Below, piece by piece: positions 26,863 through 36,021 of a DNA stretch of 64,000 nucleotides. The notes beneath the pieces are model-generated. The model was not told where the DNA came from. It saw only the letters and a list, made by a program, of their open reading frames with translations, and did no database searches. Position 1 is the stretch's first letter, and each line of letters begins with the position of its first letter. This DNA is from Rhodobacteraceae bacterium M382 (GTDB lineage: Bacteria > Pseudomonadota > Alphaproteobacteria > Rhodobacterales > Rhodobacteraceae): NCBI GenBank assembly GCA_025141015.1, contig CP081098.1, forward strand, positions 1,680,501-1,744,500. The letters run 5' to 3'. Both the position numbers and the translations under genes were made by a program.

Positions 26863-28050
26863 TTAGTCGACTTCGGCAACGAACAGCGTTTCAAACGCAC
26901 CGTCGCGATAGACATTCACCACCAGCGGCACAGCCACCTGACGGCGCTGACCAAAGGACGACATCCCCACATAGCGCAGCTTGGCGTCGCCATTCATATA
27001 GGGGTTGGGAGCCTCGAATGTGTCCATGGTGGTCTGGAACGACCCCACATCATTGATGGCCGCCGGATCCGCCTTGAGCGTTTCCAGGATATATTCCAGG
27101 GCATAAACCTTGGTGTTGGATTCATCGTTATATTCGCCGAACATATCTGTGTAACGCTGGACGAATTCTTTCATCATGGGCGAGGCCAGTTCCGGCGTGG
27201 ACGCACCGCCGACCGAAATGAACCCATTGGCCAGATCCCCAGCCCCTTCGGCCAGAACACCGGCATCCTGCGCGGTTTCAGTGGAAATCAATCCTTGGAA
27301 ACCCAACTCGCGCGCCGAGCGGATCAGCTGGGGCGCATTTGCAGGCGATACCCCGGACAGCACCAACAAATCGGGGCGTGTGCGCATGATCGGGGTCAGA
27401 ACCGGGGTGAAATCCGTGGTATCGACCTGATAGGTCACATTGTCAGAGACCACCTCCAACCCCAGCGCCTTTGCCGCCGCAACGCCGCCGTCGCGTTGGC
27501 TCAGCGGGTCGGATTCATTTGCTGCGATGAAGGCGACGGTTTTGACGCCTTCGTTTTCCATCAGGTGTTTATAGATCGCGGGGCCAGACTGGTAATTCGC
27601 CACCATGCCCAGAACCGCGTTGGATGCGGGCGCTGTGTACAGCGATTTGGGGAAGGCATAGGGGAAATACATGATGCCGTTGGCCTCGGCCACCGGGCGC
27701 ACGGCTGCCGCGCCGTCATCGACATTGGGGCCGACCACGTAGTGGATGCCTTCCTGGGCCATCTTTTCCATACCGGCAATGGCGCGTTTGGGGTCTTTCT
27801 GATCGTCAAATGACACGATTTCGATGTCATAGGTTGTGCCGCCGATGGTGTAGCCACCGGTTTCGTTCAACCAGGCCGCGCGGGCCTCCATCGAACGCTG
27901 GTTTGAAATCCCCCAAGCCGCAGCCGGACCGCTGGTCACGCCAACAAAGCCGATTTTTAGGACTGGATTTTCCGCAACAACTGTCGTGGCCTGGACCGCT
28001 GTGAGTGCCACAGCTGTCACCGCTGCCTTTATCAGTGTTCTACGTTGCAT
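26863..28050 (-). CDS. Periplasmic substrate-binding protein, LivK type
   Basis: A 395-residue type I periplasmic binding protein. The N-terminus (QRRTLIKAAVTAVALTAVQA) is a signal peptide that may use Tat. The mature part has KIGFVGVTSGPAAAWG and VVGPNVDDGAAAVRPVAEA, typical of Peripla_BP_6 proteins, and DNVTYQVDTTDFTPVLTPI as in the urea/amide-type branch. It is the first gene of the operon. The second of two close ATGs (28050) is preferred because GGGAG is then at proper spacing. Confidence 0.92.
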   Translation of the reverse strand: MQRRTLIKAAVTAVALTAVQATTVVAENPVLKIGFVGVTSGPAAAWGISNQRSMEARAAWLNETGGYTIGGTTYDIEIVSFDDQKDPKRAIAGMEKMAQEGIHYVVGPNVDDGAAAVRPVAEANGIMYFPYAFPKSLYTAPASNAVLGMVANYQSGPAIYKHLMENEGVKTVAFIAANESDPLSQRDGGVAAAKALGLEVVSDNVTYQVDTTDFTPVLTPIMRTRPDLLVLSGVSPANAPQLIRSARELGFQGLISTETAQDAGVLAEGAGDLANGFISVGGASTPELASPMMKEFVQRYTDMFGEYNDESNTKVYALEYILETLKADPAAINDVGSFQTTMDTFEAPNPYMNGDAKLRYVGMSSFGQRRQVAVPLVVNVYRDGAFETLFVAEVD

Positions 28051-28147
28051 TTTCATCTCCCGTTGAATTCGATTTCAGCGCCTTGGGCACCGTTATTGAT
28101 CGGCAAATCTGATGGGCGCATCACGTCTGCCGCGCCTTGACTTCACG

Positions 28148-28173
28148 ATTGTTAACAATTTTTGTCAACACAA
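28148..28173. promoter_or_regulatory. Candidate GntR operator inside the livK-like promoter
   Basis: ATTGTTAACAAT (28148-28159) is a perfect 12-base palindrome. It is followed after two bases by the related TTGTCAACACAA. On the minus strand, TTGACA (28168-28163) would be the -35 box, and the palindrome falls in the spacer before a weak TGAAGT -10 box. A regulator bound there would block transcription. FCD-GntR proteins bind similar short palindromes, and the divergent gene encodes one. Confidence 0.5.
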
Positions 28174-28287
28174 TTTGCACAAGTGGTCGACAAAAAGCTC
28201 TCGCACTTGGTGCAAGGCTGACTTAAAGTTTAGATGTATCGGGTGCCCCCGGTGCCGTCCAACCAGACGTAGTTGAAAGGTTTCAGA

Positions 28288-29007
28288 GTGAGCACCAAAT
28301 CTCAGCCAACCGGCCCAGGTGAAAAGGATATTTCATTTGAACCGGACGAAAATCTGATCGTCGAGCGAATCTATAAGGCCGTGATGGAACAGCGGTTGGC
28401 GCCGAACACGAAGCTGAGCGAAGCGCGCCTGTGCGAGACTTTTGGTGTGGGGCGTATGCGGGTTCGTCGGGCGCTTTTGTTGCTGTCCAGTCAGGGAATC
28501 ATCGACCTACAGTCGAATCGTGGTGCGTTCGTCGCCTGTCCGGACAAATCCGAAGCCAACGATGTTTTTGCTGCCCGGATGCTGATCGAGCCGCCGCTGG
28601 TTCGGCAACTGGCACAGCAGGCGAGCAAGGCCAGCTTGACGCTTTTGTCTGATCATATTGCGCTAGAGGATGATGCCCACAAGGGAAACGAACGCACCGA
28701 AATAATCCGTCTGTCCGGTGAATTTCATACAAAGCTCGCGCAAGCGACCGGAAACAACTTTATCACACGCATGATGCGAGAGCTGGTCACGCGCACGTCT
28801 TTGATTGTCGGTCTGTTCGGTTCGTCAGAAAACGCCATTTGCCCGGATGACGAACACATCAGAATACTCGAAGCGATAGAGGCCCGGGACCCGGACCGGG
28901 CCGAACAGCTGCTGATTTCGCATCTGAATCATATTCAACACGGTTTGGATATGGATGTACGACGCCAGCCAGAGGACGATCTGGCCCATATTCTGGGATC
29001 CACCTGA
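28288..29007 (+). CDS. GntR-family regulator, FCD type, divergent from the ABC operon
   Basis: A 239-residue regulator. The winged helix has ERIYKAVMEQRLAPNTKLSE and TFGVGRMRVRRALLLLSSQG. The FCD domain has RMLIEPPLVRQLAQQAS, GEFHTKLAQATGN (metal histidine) and DDEHIRILEAIEARD...QLLISHLNHI. I chose the GTG at 28288 because AAAGG lies about 7 bases before it. A TTG 15 bases upstream is the alternative. Divergent placement makes it the likely local regulator of the importer-racemase operon. Confidence 0.9.
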   Translation: MSTKSQPTGPGEKDISFEPDENLIVERIYKAVMEQRLAPNTKLSEARLCETFGVGRMRVRRALLLLSSQGIIDLQSNRGAFVACPDKSEANDVFAARMLIEPPLVRQLAQQASKASLTLLSDHIALEDDAHKGNERTEIIRLSGEFHTKLAQATGNNFITRMMRELVTRTSLIVGLFGSSENAICPDDEHIRILEAIEARDPDRAEQLLISHLNHIQHGLDMDVRRQPEDDLAHILGST

Positions 29008-29364
29008 TCGTATTCTCGCGTTGATCACAGGCATTTCGCCTGGCGCGCAGATAAACAACACCGGGCTTTGCAACGTCGGCGGAACAAGTGTCCCAGGATC
29101 GCGCCGCCCATCTTCCTTGGCGTAGACCTGTTGCTCCGGGAGGCCCGTTGCGGGTTTGCAGGTGCCGCAAAACCTGCGGGTTACAGCGGGTCAGAGATGT
29201 GAAAGCGTAGCCAACTGTATGGTTGTGTTGGGCAAAACCACATCCTACTATCCTCGGGATTAATGACCTTCGCCTATTTTACAGGAGCGCACCGCGATTT
29301 TTCGACAGGCCAGAATTGTCCACGGCTTGGCGAAGAGGACGCGCTGCGACATTGGAGTTAGAAC
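29008..29364. other. Intergenic region, nothing recognised
   Basis: About 357 bases between two plus-strand genes. No gene with a believable start was found. It has a few short inverted repeats such as GGCATTTCGCC but no clear terminator. Confidence 0.45.
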
Positions 29365-31653
29365 ATGCCGCGCGGTTTCAAACCCGAAATAACTTTAGCC
29401 AGAGACACGTTGATGTCACTGATGTGCGTCGCAGTGACGGCGATCATGGTTTTTCTGATGGCGCCGGTCGCCAATGCACAAGCCGTGGACACGACACAGT
29501 TGCAGCAGACTGTTGATGATCTGTCATCGACGCTGAACCAGGACCAGGTCAATGCCCTGAGCCAGTTCCTGACAGCCATGTCCCAGGAAACGTCGGCGGT
29601 TCCCGTCGCGGACGGGGAACAGCCGACTTTGATAGGGGCCTTGAAAACCGCGGCGGTGAATTTTGTTTCCTATGTCAAAGCCAGCTTTGGAATTCTACCC
29701 AGCTTCATCGCGACATTGTTGGCGGCTTTTGGCGGGTTTATTGCCACGATGGGCATCGGTGGGCTCAGCTTGTTTGCGCTCAAGCTGGCAGCGGCTGTAG
29801 CGGTCGGTTTCGGCGCGAGCATGTTGGCCAGCTTTGTGGTCTCCAAGCTGCGGCGCAACTTGAATGTTCATGATGAGATCGGGGATGAATTGGGCGATCA
29901 GGTCAGAACGTTGACCTTGCGCTTCTTTATGGATGGGGCCGGTTTGATTGCCTTTGCGATTGCGTCGCTCGCCGTGGCGCGCCTTATTTTTACCATGCCG
30001 AATGACGCGACATTGGCGGCGTCGATGATTTCGCTACTGTTGTTGACCCCTCTGATCGCCCGGGCGATTTTCCGGTTTCTGCTGGCACCGCATCGGCCGG
30101 ACCTGCGTACGGTCACGACTGATGATTGGACAGCCCAGTTCATTTCACGCAGCTTTGTCGGGATTGCGTTCGTTGGGGGGGCCGCATTTTTTGTGAACGG
30201 CCAGATGATGGATGCGTCGCTGGAGTGGAAAAATGGCCTGCGGTTTTATGCCGGGTTCGCCATTCATGCCTGGATCATCTATGTGACCTGGCGTGCGCGG
30301 GCCGGGTTGACATCTATTCTGCTGGGCAATGATGACAACCAGACAACCGGGTTGGCGCGGATGGCGGCCTGGTGGCCCAAGGTCACCATGATCCTGGTGT
30401 CGCTCAACTGGTTGACCATGCAGATCCTGATCGCAAACGATGTGCGTTCAATCACTCCAGTGGCCAGCGTATCGGGGTTGGTTCTGGTGGTTGCTGCACC
30501 GTTTCTGGACACGGTCCTGCGCGGCTTCGTCAATCACTTTGTTCCCAAACCGGACTCCACCAGCCAGGTCGCGATCGAGGCAAGCCAGAAAATCCGCTTT
30601 AGCTATGTTCGTATCGGCCGGGTGCTGTTGATTACGTCTTTGGTTTTGATGATCGGTAAACTTTGGGGACTGGGTGTCGGAAACCTGCAAGAAGGCAGCA
30701 TGGGTCAGAAGGTGGCTCTGAACGGCATCGAGGCGCTGTTGGTGGTTGCCGTCGGTTATATCATCTGGGAGATTCTGAACCTCTGGGTGAACAACCGTCT
30801 GGCCGAAGAAACCGGAGGAGCCGAACAAACCAGCGAAGATGCCGAAGCTGGTGGTGCAGGCAAAAGCCGTCTGGTTTCGGTCTTGCCGCTGATCCATATG
30901 GCGGCTCAGGCGACGATTATTACCATCACGGCCCTGCTGACGATCTCGCAGTTCGGGATTGATATTGCCCCGTTGCTCGCTGGGGCGGGCGTGTTGGGGC
31001 TGGCCATTGGTTTTGGGGCCCAGACCCTGGTCAAGGATGTGGTGTCGGGCGTGTTCTTCCTGCTGGATGATGCGTTCCGGTTGGGTGAATTCGTCGATGT
31101 CGGCGGGACATTGGGCGCGATCGAAAGCATCTCTGTGCGGTCATTGCGTCTGCGCGATGCCACCGGCCCGGTGCATATCGTACCCTATGGCGAAATTGCC
31201 AAGCTGACCAACCACAGCCGTGACTATGTGATCATGAAGCTCAAGTTTACCGTGCCGTTTGACACCGACCTTGAGAAAGTGCGCAAGCTGTTCAAGAAGA
31301 TCGGTCAGGAATTGATGGCGGATCCGGCCCATGCAGAAAACATGCTGGCACCGTTCAAATCCCAGGGGGTCGCGGATGTGAATGACGTGGGTATTGTGCT
31401 GCGCGGTAAGTTTACCGCAAAACCGGGCACCCAATTCATGATGCGCAAGGACATCTACAACAAGGTTCAAAAAGCGTTCGAAGAGAACGGGATTGAATTT
31501 GCCCGCAAGGAAGTTCGGGTGAATATGCCCGAAGGGCACGACCAGCATCCATTGACAGAAGAACAGAAGAAAACGTTGTCTGCGGCTGTGGCCGAGGCGG
31601 CGGAACCCGCCGATCAGGGCGCAGGCTCGGCCGCACCAAAGGATGATCGCTGA
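29365..31653 (+). CDS. MscS-family mechanosensitive ion channel
   Basis: A 762-residue channel of the large MscS branch. A signal peptide ends near VANAQA, a periplasmic helical segment follows, and about ten membrane helices run to residue 560. The pore and MscS core are visible in PLLAGAGVLGLAIGFGAQTLVKDVVSGVFFLLDD, a TM3-type helix followed by the beta domain (FRLGEFVDVGGTLGAIESIS, then VPYGEIAKLTNHSRDY). The acidic, alanine-rich C-terminal tail is not conserved. The start ATG follows GGAG by 7 bases. The channel releases solutes under osmotic downshock. Confidence 0.92.
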   Translation: MPRGFKPEITLARDTLMSLMCVAVTAIMVFLMAPVANAQAVDTTQLQQTVDDLSSTLNQDQVNALSQFLTAMSQETSAVPVADGEQPTLIGALKTAAVNFVSYVKASFGILPSFIATLLAAFGGFIATMGIGGLSLFALKLAAAVAVGFGASMLASFVVSKLRRNLNVHDEIGDELGDQVRTLTLRFFMDGAGLIAFAIASLAVARLIFTMPNDATLAASMISLLLLTPLIARAIFRFLLAPHRPDLRTVTTDDWTAQFISRSFVGIAFVGGAAFFVNGQMMDASLEWKNGLRFYAGFAIHAWIIYVTWRARAGLTSILLGNDDNQTTGLARMAAWWPKVTMILVSLNWLTMQILIANDVRSITPVASVSGLVLVVAAPFLDTVLRGFVNHFVPKPDSTSQVAIEASQKIRFSYVRIGRVLLITSLVLMIGKLWGLGVGNLQEGSMGQKVALNGIEALLVVAVGYIIWEILNLWVNNRLAEETGGAEQTSEDAEAGGAGKSRLVSVLPLIHMAAQATIITITALLTISQFGIDIAPLLAGAGVLGLAIGFGAQTLVKDVVSGVFFLLDDAFRLGEFVDVGGTLGAIESISVRSLRLRDATGPVHIVPYGEIAKLTNHSRDYVIMKLKFTVPFDTDLEKVRKLFKKIGQELMADPAHAENMLAPFKSQGVADVNDVGIVLRGKFTAKPGTQFMMRKDIYNKVQKAFEENGIEFARKEVRVNMPEGHDQHPLTEEQKKTLSAAVAEAAEPADQGAGSAAPKDDR

Positions 31654-31707
31654 TCTTTTGATCCGGACGCGCGGCCGCCATTGACGCCGGCCTTCGTAAC
31701 AATCGTC

Positions 31708-31743
31708 AAATGCCCCGGGCTGGTCTGGCCCGGGGCATTTGCG
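31708..31743 (+). terminator. Intrinsic terminator after the MscS gene
   Basis: A perfect 13-base stem (AAATGCCCCGGGC / GCCCGGGGCATTT) with a seven-base loop lies about 55 bases after the stop codon. Confidence 0.85.
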
Positions 31744-31877
31744 TTTCTACTGTTTAAGGTGCCGCAACGGTTTTCTGGTTCCTGGCCGGTGAACCGCCTA
31801 GGTTGCAAGCAAGGGTTGGCAACCGGCCTGAGTGGGTGTGTTGCACAGCCCATGTCCGCGATCACAGGGATATGTTC

Positions 31878-33320
31878 ATGACCCAAAACGACCCACATTC
31901 CTCTGTCTTTGCCGGTGTAGCGTTGCTGCACGCGCAAAGGGCGGCGCAGAACCACGAAGGCACGCCTTCTGCGCGCCTGAGAATGGATCGGTTGAGCCGG
32001 GCAATCGACCTTCTGGTCACCCATAAATCCGACTACCAGCAGGCCCTGAGCGCGGATTTTGGCCATCGGTCTCCCGATTTCACCGCCTTTGCCGATGTGG
32101 CCACGTCAATCAATGCGCTGCGACATGCACGCAAACACGTGAAATCCTGGATGCGGCCCAGTCGCCGGGCGTTGGAGTTTCCACTGGGGTTGACCGGAGC
32201 AAGTGGCCGGATCGAATACCAGCCCAAGGGTGTTGTGGGGATCATGGCCCCGTGGAATTTTCCACTGAATCTGATGTTTGTTCCGCTCGCCGGAGCTTTG
32301 GCGGCAGGCAATCGCGTGTTGATGAAACCGTCAGAGTTTACCCCCGAAACCTCGGCGCTGACCGCCCGACTGATTGCTCAGTCATTTGCCCCGCAAGAGG
32401 TCAGTGTCATCACCGGGGACGCGGCGACGGGGGCGGCGTTTTCTGCGTTGGCGTTGGATCATCTCGTGTTTACCGGGTCGACCGCTGTCGGGCGCCATGT
32501 CATGCGCGCGGCTGCTGAAAACCTGGTTCCCGTGACGCTGGAACTGGGCGGGAAATCCCCGGTGATCATTGGCGCTTCGGCCGATCTGCAAATGGCGGCA
32601 ACCCGCATTATGCACGGCAAGATATTCAATGCGGGCCAGATCTGCATTGCCCCCGATTACGTGCTGCTTTCCAAGGACCAACAGGCGAAATTTGCAGCGG
32701 CGGCAGAAAAGGCCGTCGACCAGATGTTCCCCAGTGGGCTCAGGGACAACCCCGACTATACCTCGATCCTGAACCAGGCGCATTATGACCGAATGCAGGA
32801 TTATTTGCGTGACGCCCGCGACAAGGGGGCGAACATTGTCGAACTGAACCCCAAGAGCGAAGATTTTGCACAGCAACCTCATCACAAATTGCCGCCAACC
32901 CTGATCCTGGGAGCGACCGATGATATGGCGGTCATGCAACAGGAGATATTCGGACCGCTTTTGCCTGTGCGCGATTGCCCAGATACTGCCGCGGCAATCC
33001 AATATGTGAATGCGCATCCCCGTCCACTTGCCTTGTATTTCTTTGGCCGTTCGCGTCGCGAAGAACACGACGTCCTGTCCCAGACCGTGTCGGGTGGGGT
33101 GACGGTGAATGACACAATCATGCATATCAGCCAGGACAATCTTCCGTTTGGCGGAGTGGGTCCATCAGGGATGGGACACTATCATGGTAAGGACGGATTT
33201 CGCGAATTCAGTCACCAAAAGGCCGTGTTCCGCCAGATGCAGCCCGATCTGCTCAGGTTTCTGCGCCCCCCCTATGGGCGTGCGTTTCGGGCGTATCTGA
33301 AAACTCTTGTCAAACGCTGA
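31878..33320 (+). CDS. Aldehyde dehydrogenase, coniferyl-aldehyde-dehydrogenase type
   Basis: A 480-residue NAD(P)-dependent ALDH. VVGIMAPWNFPLNLMF starts the cofactor domain, VFTGSTAVGRHVM is the dinucleotide site, and VTLELGGKSPVII holds the general-base Glu. The catalytic Cys is in NAGQICIAPDYVL, and the end has GGVTVNDTIMHISQDNLPFGGVGPSGMG. The short length, the IAPDYVL motif and the C-terminal hydrophobic tail fit the coniferyl aldehyde dehydrogenase branch. The ATG at 31878 follows AGGGA by 7 bases. Confidence 0.92.
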   Translation: MTQNDPHSSVFAGVALLHAQRAAQNHEGTPSARLRMDRLSRAIDLLVTHKSDYQQALSADFGHRSPDFTAFADVATSINALRHARKHVKSWMRPSRRALEFPLGLTGASGRIEYQPKGVVGIMAPWNFPLNLMFVPLAGALAAGNRVLMKPSEFTPETSALTARLIAQSFAPQEVSVITGDAATGAAFSALALDHLVFTGSTAVGRHVMRAAAENLVPVTLELGGKSPVIIGASADLQMAATRIMHGKIFNAGQICIAPDYVLLSKDQQAKFAAAAEKAVDQMFPSGLRDNPDYTSILNQAHYDRMQDYLRDARDKGANIVELNPKSEDFAQQPHHKLPPTLILGATDDMAVMQQEIFGPLLPVRDCPDTAAAIQYVNAHPRPLALYFFGRSRREEHDVLSQTVSGGVTVNDTIMHISQDNLPFGGVGPSGMGHYHGKDGFREFSHQKAVFRQMQPDLLRFLRPPYGRAFRAYLKTLVKR

Positions 33321-33376
33321 CTGTCGGTGCGGTCCTTGTGTTTGTCGCAAACCGTAAAGCTTGGCATGAATGCCCA

Positions 33377-33406
33377 GAGTGAAATCACAGGGAGTGAAAT
33401 CACAGG
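33377..33406 (+). repeat. Perfect 15-base tandem duplication
   Basis: GAGTGAAATCACAGG occurs twice back to back, 33377-33391 and 33392-33406, in the 5' region of the MmgE/PrpD gene. GAATCACAG occurs again just before the start codon. It looks like a recent slippage or duplication, or a doubled regulator site. Confidence 0.9.
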
Positions 33407-33466
33407 CGGGCAGGCGACCCATTGGGTGGGTGGTTTTGTGATCCAAACACGAGAGAGGAATCACAG

Positions 33467-34798
33467 ATGGCTGGAACACAGCTGAAAGCGGTAGAGTTCA
33501 TTCACGGCCTGAAATCAACCGATCTGCCGCCTGCCGTGCTGCATATGGCGCGCCGCTGTCTGGTGGATACGATTGCGATCTGGGTCGCAGGGATGGAGAC
33601 CGACACCAGTCGGATTGCCCGCGACCACGCAGTGCGCCGCTATGGCGGCGCGTTGGCGATGCCGTTTGACGGGCGTTTGGTTAATCCCGTCGGCTTTGCC
33701 TTTGCGGGGGCGGCGACCATTGATGCCATCGACGGGCATGATGGGCATCAATCCTGCAAGGGGCACGCCAGCGTCGCGTTGGTTCCGACGGTTCTGGCCG
33801 AACTTGGGGCAGATCCGGCTGGGGACTTGGATGATCTTTTGACACATCTGGTGGTGGGGCACGAAATTGCGATCCGATCTGCGCTCTCGTTGCACGCTAC
33901 AGTGCCGGACTACCATTCGTCCGGGGCGTGGAACGCGCTGGGCTGTGCGGCCATCGCTGCGCGGTTGCGGGGACTGGGCCACGACGGGACCCGGCATGCA
34001 CTGGGCATTGCGGAATACTATGGTCCGCGGGCCCAGATGATGCGCTGTATTGATCATCCATCCATGGTCAAGGACAGCAGCGCCTGGGGCGCATTGACCG
34101 GGGTGTCGGCCGCCGATCTGGCCGAAGACGGGTTCACGGGCGCACCGGCCATCACCTGCGAGGCACCAGAGGTGGCCGAAATCTGGGCCGATCTGGGGCA
34201 CCGCTGGCGGATCCTCGAAAGCAATTTCAAAGCCTACCCGATTTGCCGATGGGGCCAGCCCCCGGTCGAAGCCGTTTTGACCCTGATGCGGGACCATGAG
34301 GTCGCGTTTGAAGACGTGACAGAGATTCTAGTGACCACCTTTCACGAAGCAACCCGTCTGGCGTCTCGTCGCCCTGCGGATGGGGATACGGCGCAATACA
34401 GCTTGCCATTGGCGGTGGCATTGGCCCTGCGGCACGCGACGATCCTGCCGGACCATCTTTTGCCGGGCTGCTATGACCAGCCCGAGATCTGGAAGCTTGT
34501 CGATCGGGTCTGCTTTGCGGAATCCGACGACTACAACGCGGCCTTTCCTGATGAACGGTTTGCCGATGTGACCCTGTCCATGCGGGACGGGCGTCGATTG
34601 GTTTCGAAGGCCGCCGTGGCGCGGGGCAATTTTGATGCACCGTTGGCAGATGCCGAGCTTGTGGCCAAACTGGACCACTACGGCACCGCGCGGCTATCGA
34701 CTGAGGCCCGCCAACAGATTGCCAGCATCCTGTCCGGGGGTACGCCTGCGCCGTCGCTGAGGGATCTCATCGCCTGTTTGCATCCGCAGGCATCATGA
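33467..34798 (+). CDS. MmgE/PrpD family protein
   Basis: A 443-residue protein of the 2-methylcitrate-dehydratase-like (MmgE/PrpD) family, which includes aconitate decarboxylases. It starts with FIHGLKSTDLPPAVLHMARRCLVDTI and has DAIDGHDGHQSCKGHASVALVPT near residues 85-110. FKAYPICRWGQPPVEAV is the typical central segment, with SLPLAVALAL following. The exact substrate cannot be assigned. The ATG has GAGAGGA upstream. It follows the aldehyde dehydrogenase by 146 bases on the same strand. Confidence 0.9.
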   Translation: MAGTQLKAVEFIHGLKSTDLPPAVLHMARRCLVDTIAIWVAGMETDTSRIARDHAVRRYGGALAMPFDGRLVNPVGFAFAGAATIDAIDGHDGHQSCKGHASVALVPTVLAELGADPAGDLDDLLTHLVVGHEIAIRSALSLHATVPDYHSSGAWNALGCAAIAARLRGLGHDGTRHALGIAEYYGPRAQMMRCIDHPSMVKDSSAWGALTGVSAADLAEDGFTGAPAITCEAPEVAEIWADLGHRWRILESNFKAYPICRWGQPPVEAVLTLMRDHEVAFEDVTEILVTTFHEATRLASRRPADGDTAQYSLPLAVALALRHATILPDHLLPGCYDQPEIWKLVDRVCFAESDDYNAAFPDERFADVTLSMRDGRRLVSKAAVARGNFDAPLADAELVAKLDHYGTARLSTEARQQIASILSGGTPAPSLRDLIACLHPQAS

Positions 34799-34982
34799 CC
34801 CAACGCAAAATCGGGCAGAGCAGCCAGGGAAATGGCCTGACTCCAGAGCGATAAAGGGGGACCTGGCGGGGTGAAACTGGGCGTGACTTGTCGGGTTGGT
34901 GTTGTCAGGCACGACACGACCAGTGGAGGCGAAGTCAGAGACCAAGTCGGGTGCATTCGACGCCCTGGCCGCGCCAACGATC

Positions 34983-35009
34983 AACGCCGCCCCAATGGAG
35001 CGGCGTTTT
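34983..35009 (+). terminator. Intrinsic terminator between convergent genes
   Basis: AACGCCGC and GCGGCGTT form an eight-base stem with a nine-base loop, followed on the plus strand by TTGG. It probably ends the MmgE/PrpD transcript and may also stop the convergent dehalogenase-like operon. Confidence 0.7.
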
Positions 35010-35029
35010 GGTCTGTCTCCCAGTTTGGC

Positions 35030-35995
35030 CTAGCGCATCGTGCGATCCAGAAAATCAATCATTTCCGATGCGATTTCCTCGCCGAATTCTTCGAGCGCGA
35101 AATGTCCGGTGTCTAGCAGGTGGAATTCTACGTCTTTCAGATCGCGTTGGTACGGATATGCCCCATCAGCGGGAAAGATCACGTCGTTCTTGCCCCACAT
35201 CAACAGCGTCGGCGGCTGATGTTCCCGGAACAAGGCCTGCCATTTCGGGTATTCGGCAACATTGGTGCCATAATCCAGAAACATCTCGAGCTGAACTTCC
35301 TGATTGCCGGGGCGATCCAGCAGATACTGAACGTGCCAGAAATTGTCTGGGCTGATCGCTGTTGGGTTTTGAGTCCCGTGGGTGAACTGCCATTTTGTGG
35401 CATCCATGGTCAGAAATGCCCGCAAGGTGTCGCCGTTCTCTGCGCTGGGATTGGCCCAATAGGTTTTGATCGGATCCCAGAATTCACGCAGCCCTTCGTC
35501 ATAGGCATTGCCGTTCTGAATGATGAACCCGCTGACCCGTTCGGGGTCGTTGGCGAACATTCTATATCCAACCGGCGCACCGTAATCCATCAGATAGACC
35601 GCATACTGATCGACGCCTTTGGCATCCAGCAATTCAGTGACGATGCGGGCGTTGTTTTCAAAGCCATAATCGTACGTGGCTGCATCCGGCATGTCCGACG
35701 CGCCAAAGCCGGGGTAATCCGGCGCGATCACGTGATAACGTTCGGCCAATTCAGGGATCAGGTTGCGGAACATATGCGAGGACGTGGGAAACCCGTGCAG
35801 GAGCAGAACGGTTGGATTGGCCGGATCTCCGGCTTCGCGATAGGCGATGGTCAGCCCGTCAATCTGTTGGGTTTTGAATGTGGCTTTGGTTTGGGGCGCT
35901 TGTCCGGCATCCACCGCCGAGGAAAGCGCTGCTGCGAGCAGAATTGCGCTGCCCAGCAGGGCGGCACGTAACGTTTGGAGTGTCTTGGGGGGCAT
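35030..35995 (-). CDS. Exported alpha/beta hydrolase, haloalkane dehalogenase/epoxide hydrolase-like
   Basis: A 321-residue protein with a signal peptide (LLGSAILLAAALSSAVDA). The oxyanion motif is LLLHGFPTSSHMFRNLIP, and YPGFGASDMP follows. The nucleophile elbow YLMDYGAPVGYRM has Asp in the nucleophile position, typical of haloalkane dehalogenases and epoxide hydrolases. The end has LLMWGKNDVIFPADGA (acid) and LDTGHFALEE (base His). I chose the ATG at 35995 for its AAAGG site. It is the last gene of a three-gene operon, 26 bases after the PNPOx-like gene. Confidence 0.88.
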   Translation of the reverse strand: MPPKTLQTLRAALLGSAILLAAALSSAVDAGQAPQTKATFKTQQIDGLTIAYREAGDPANPTVLLLHGFPTSSHMFRNLIPELAERYHVIAPDYPGFGASDMPDAATYDYGFENNARIVTELLDAKGVDQYAVYLMDYGAPVGYRMFANDPERVSGFIIQNGNAYDEGLREFWDPIKTYWANPSAENGDTLRAFLTMDATKWQFTHGTQNPTAISPDNFWHVQYLLDRPGNQEVQLEMFLDYGTNVAEYPKWQALFREHQPPTLLMWGKNDVIFPADGAYPYQRDLKDVEFHLLDTGHFALEEFGEEIASEMIDFLDRTMR

Positions 35996-36021
35996 GTGAT
36001 TACCTTTCATGAGGGAGGGTT

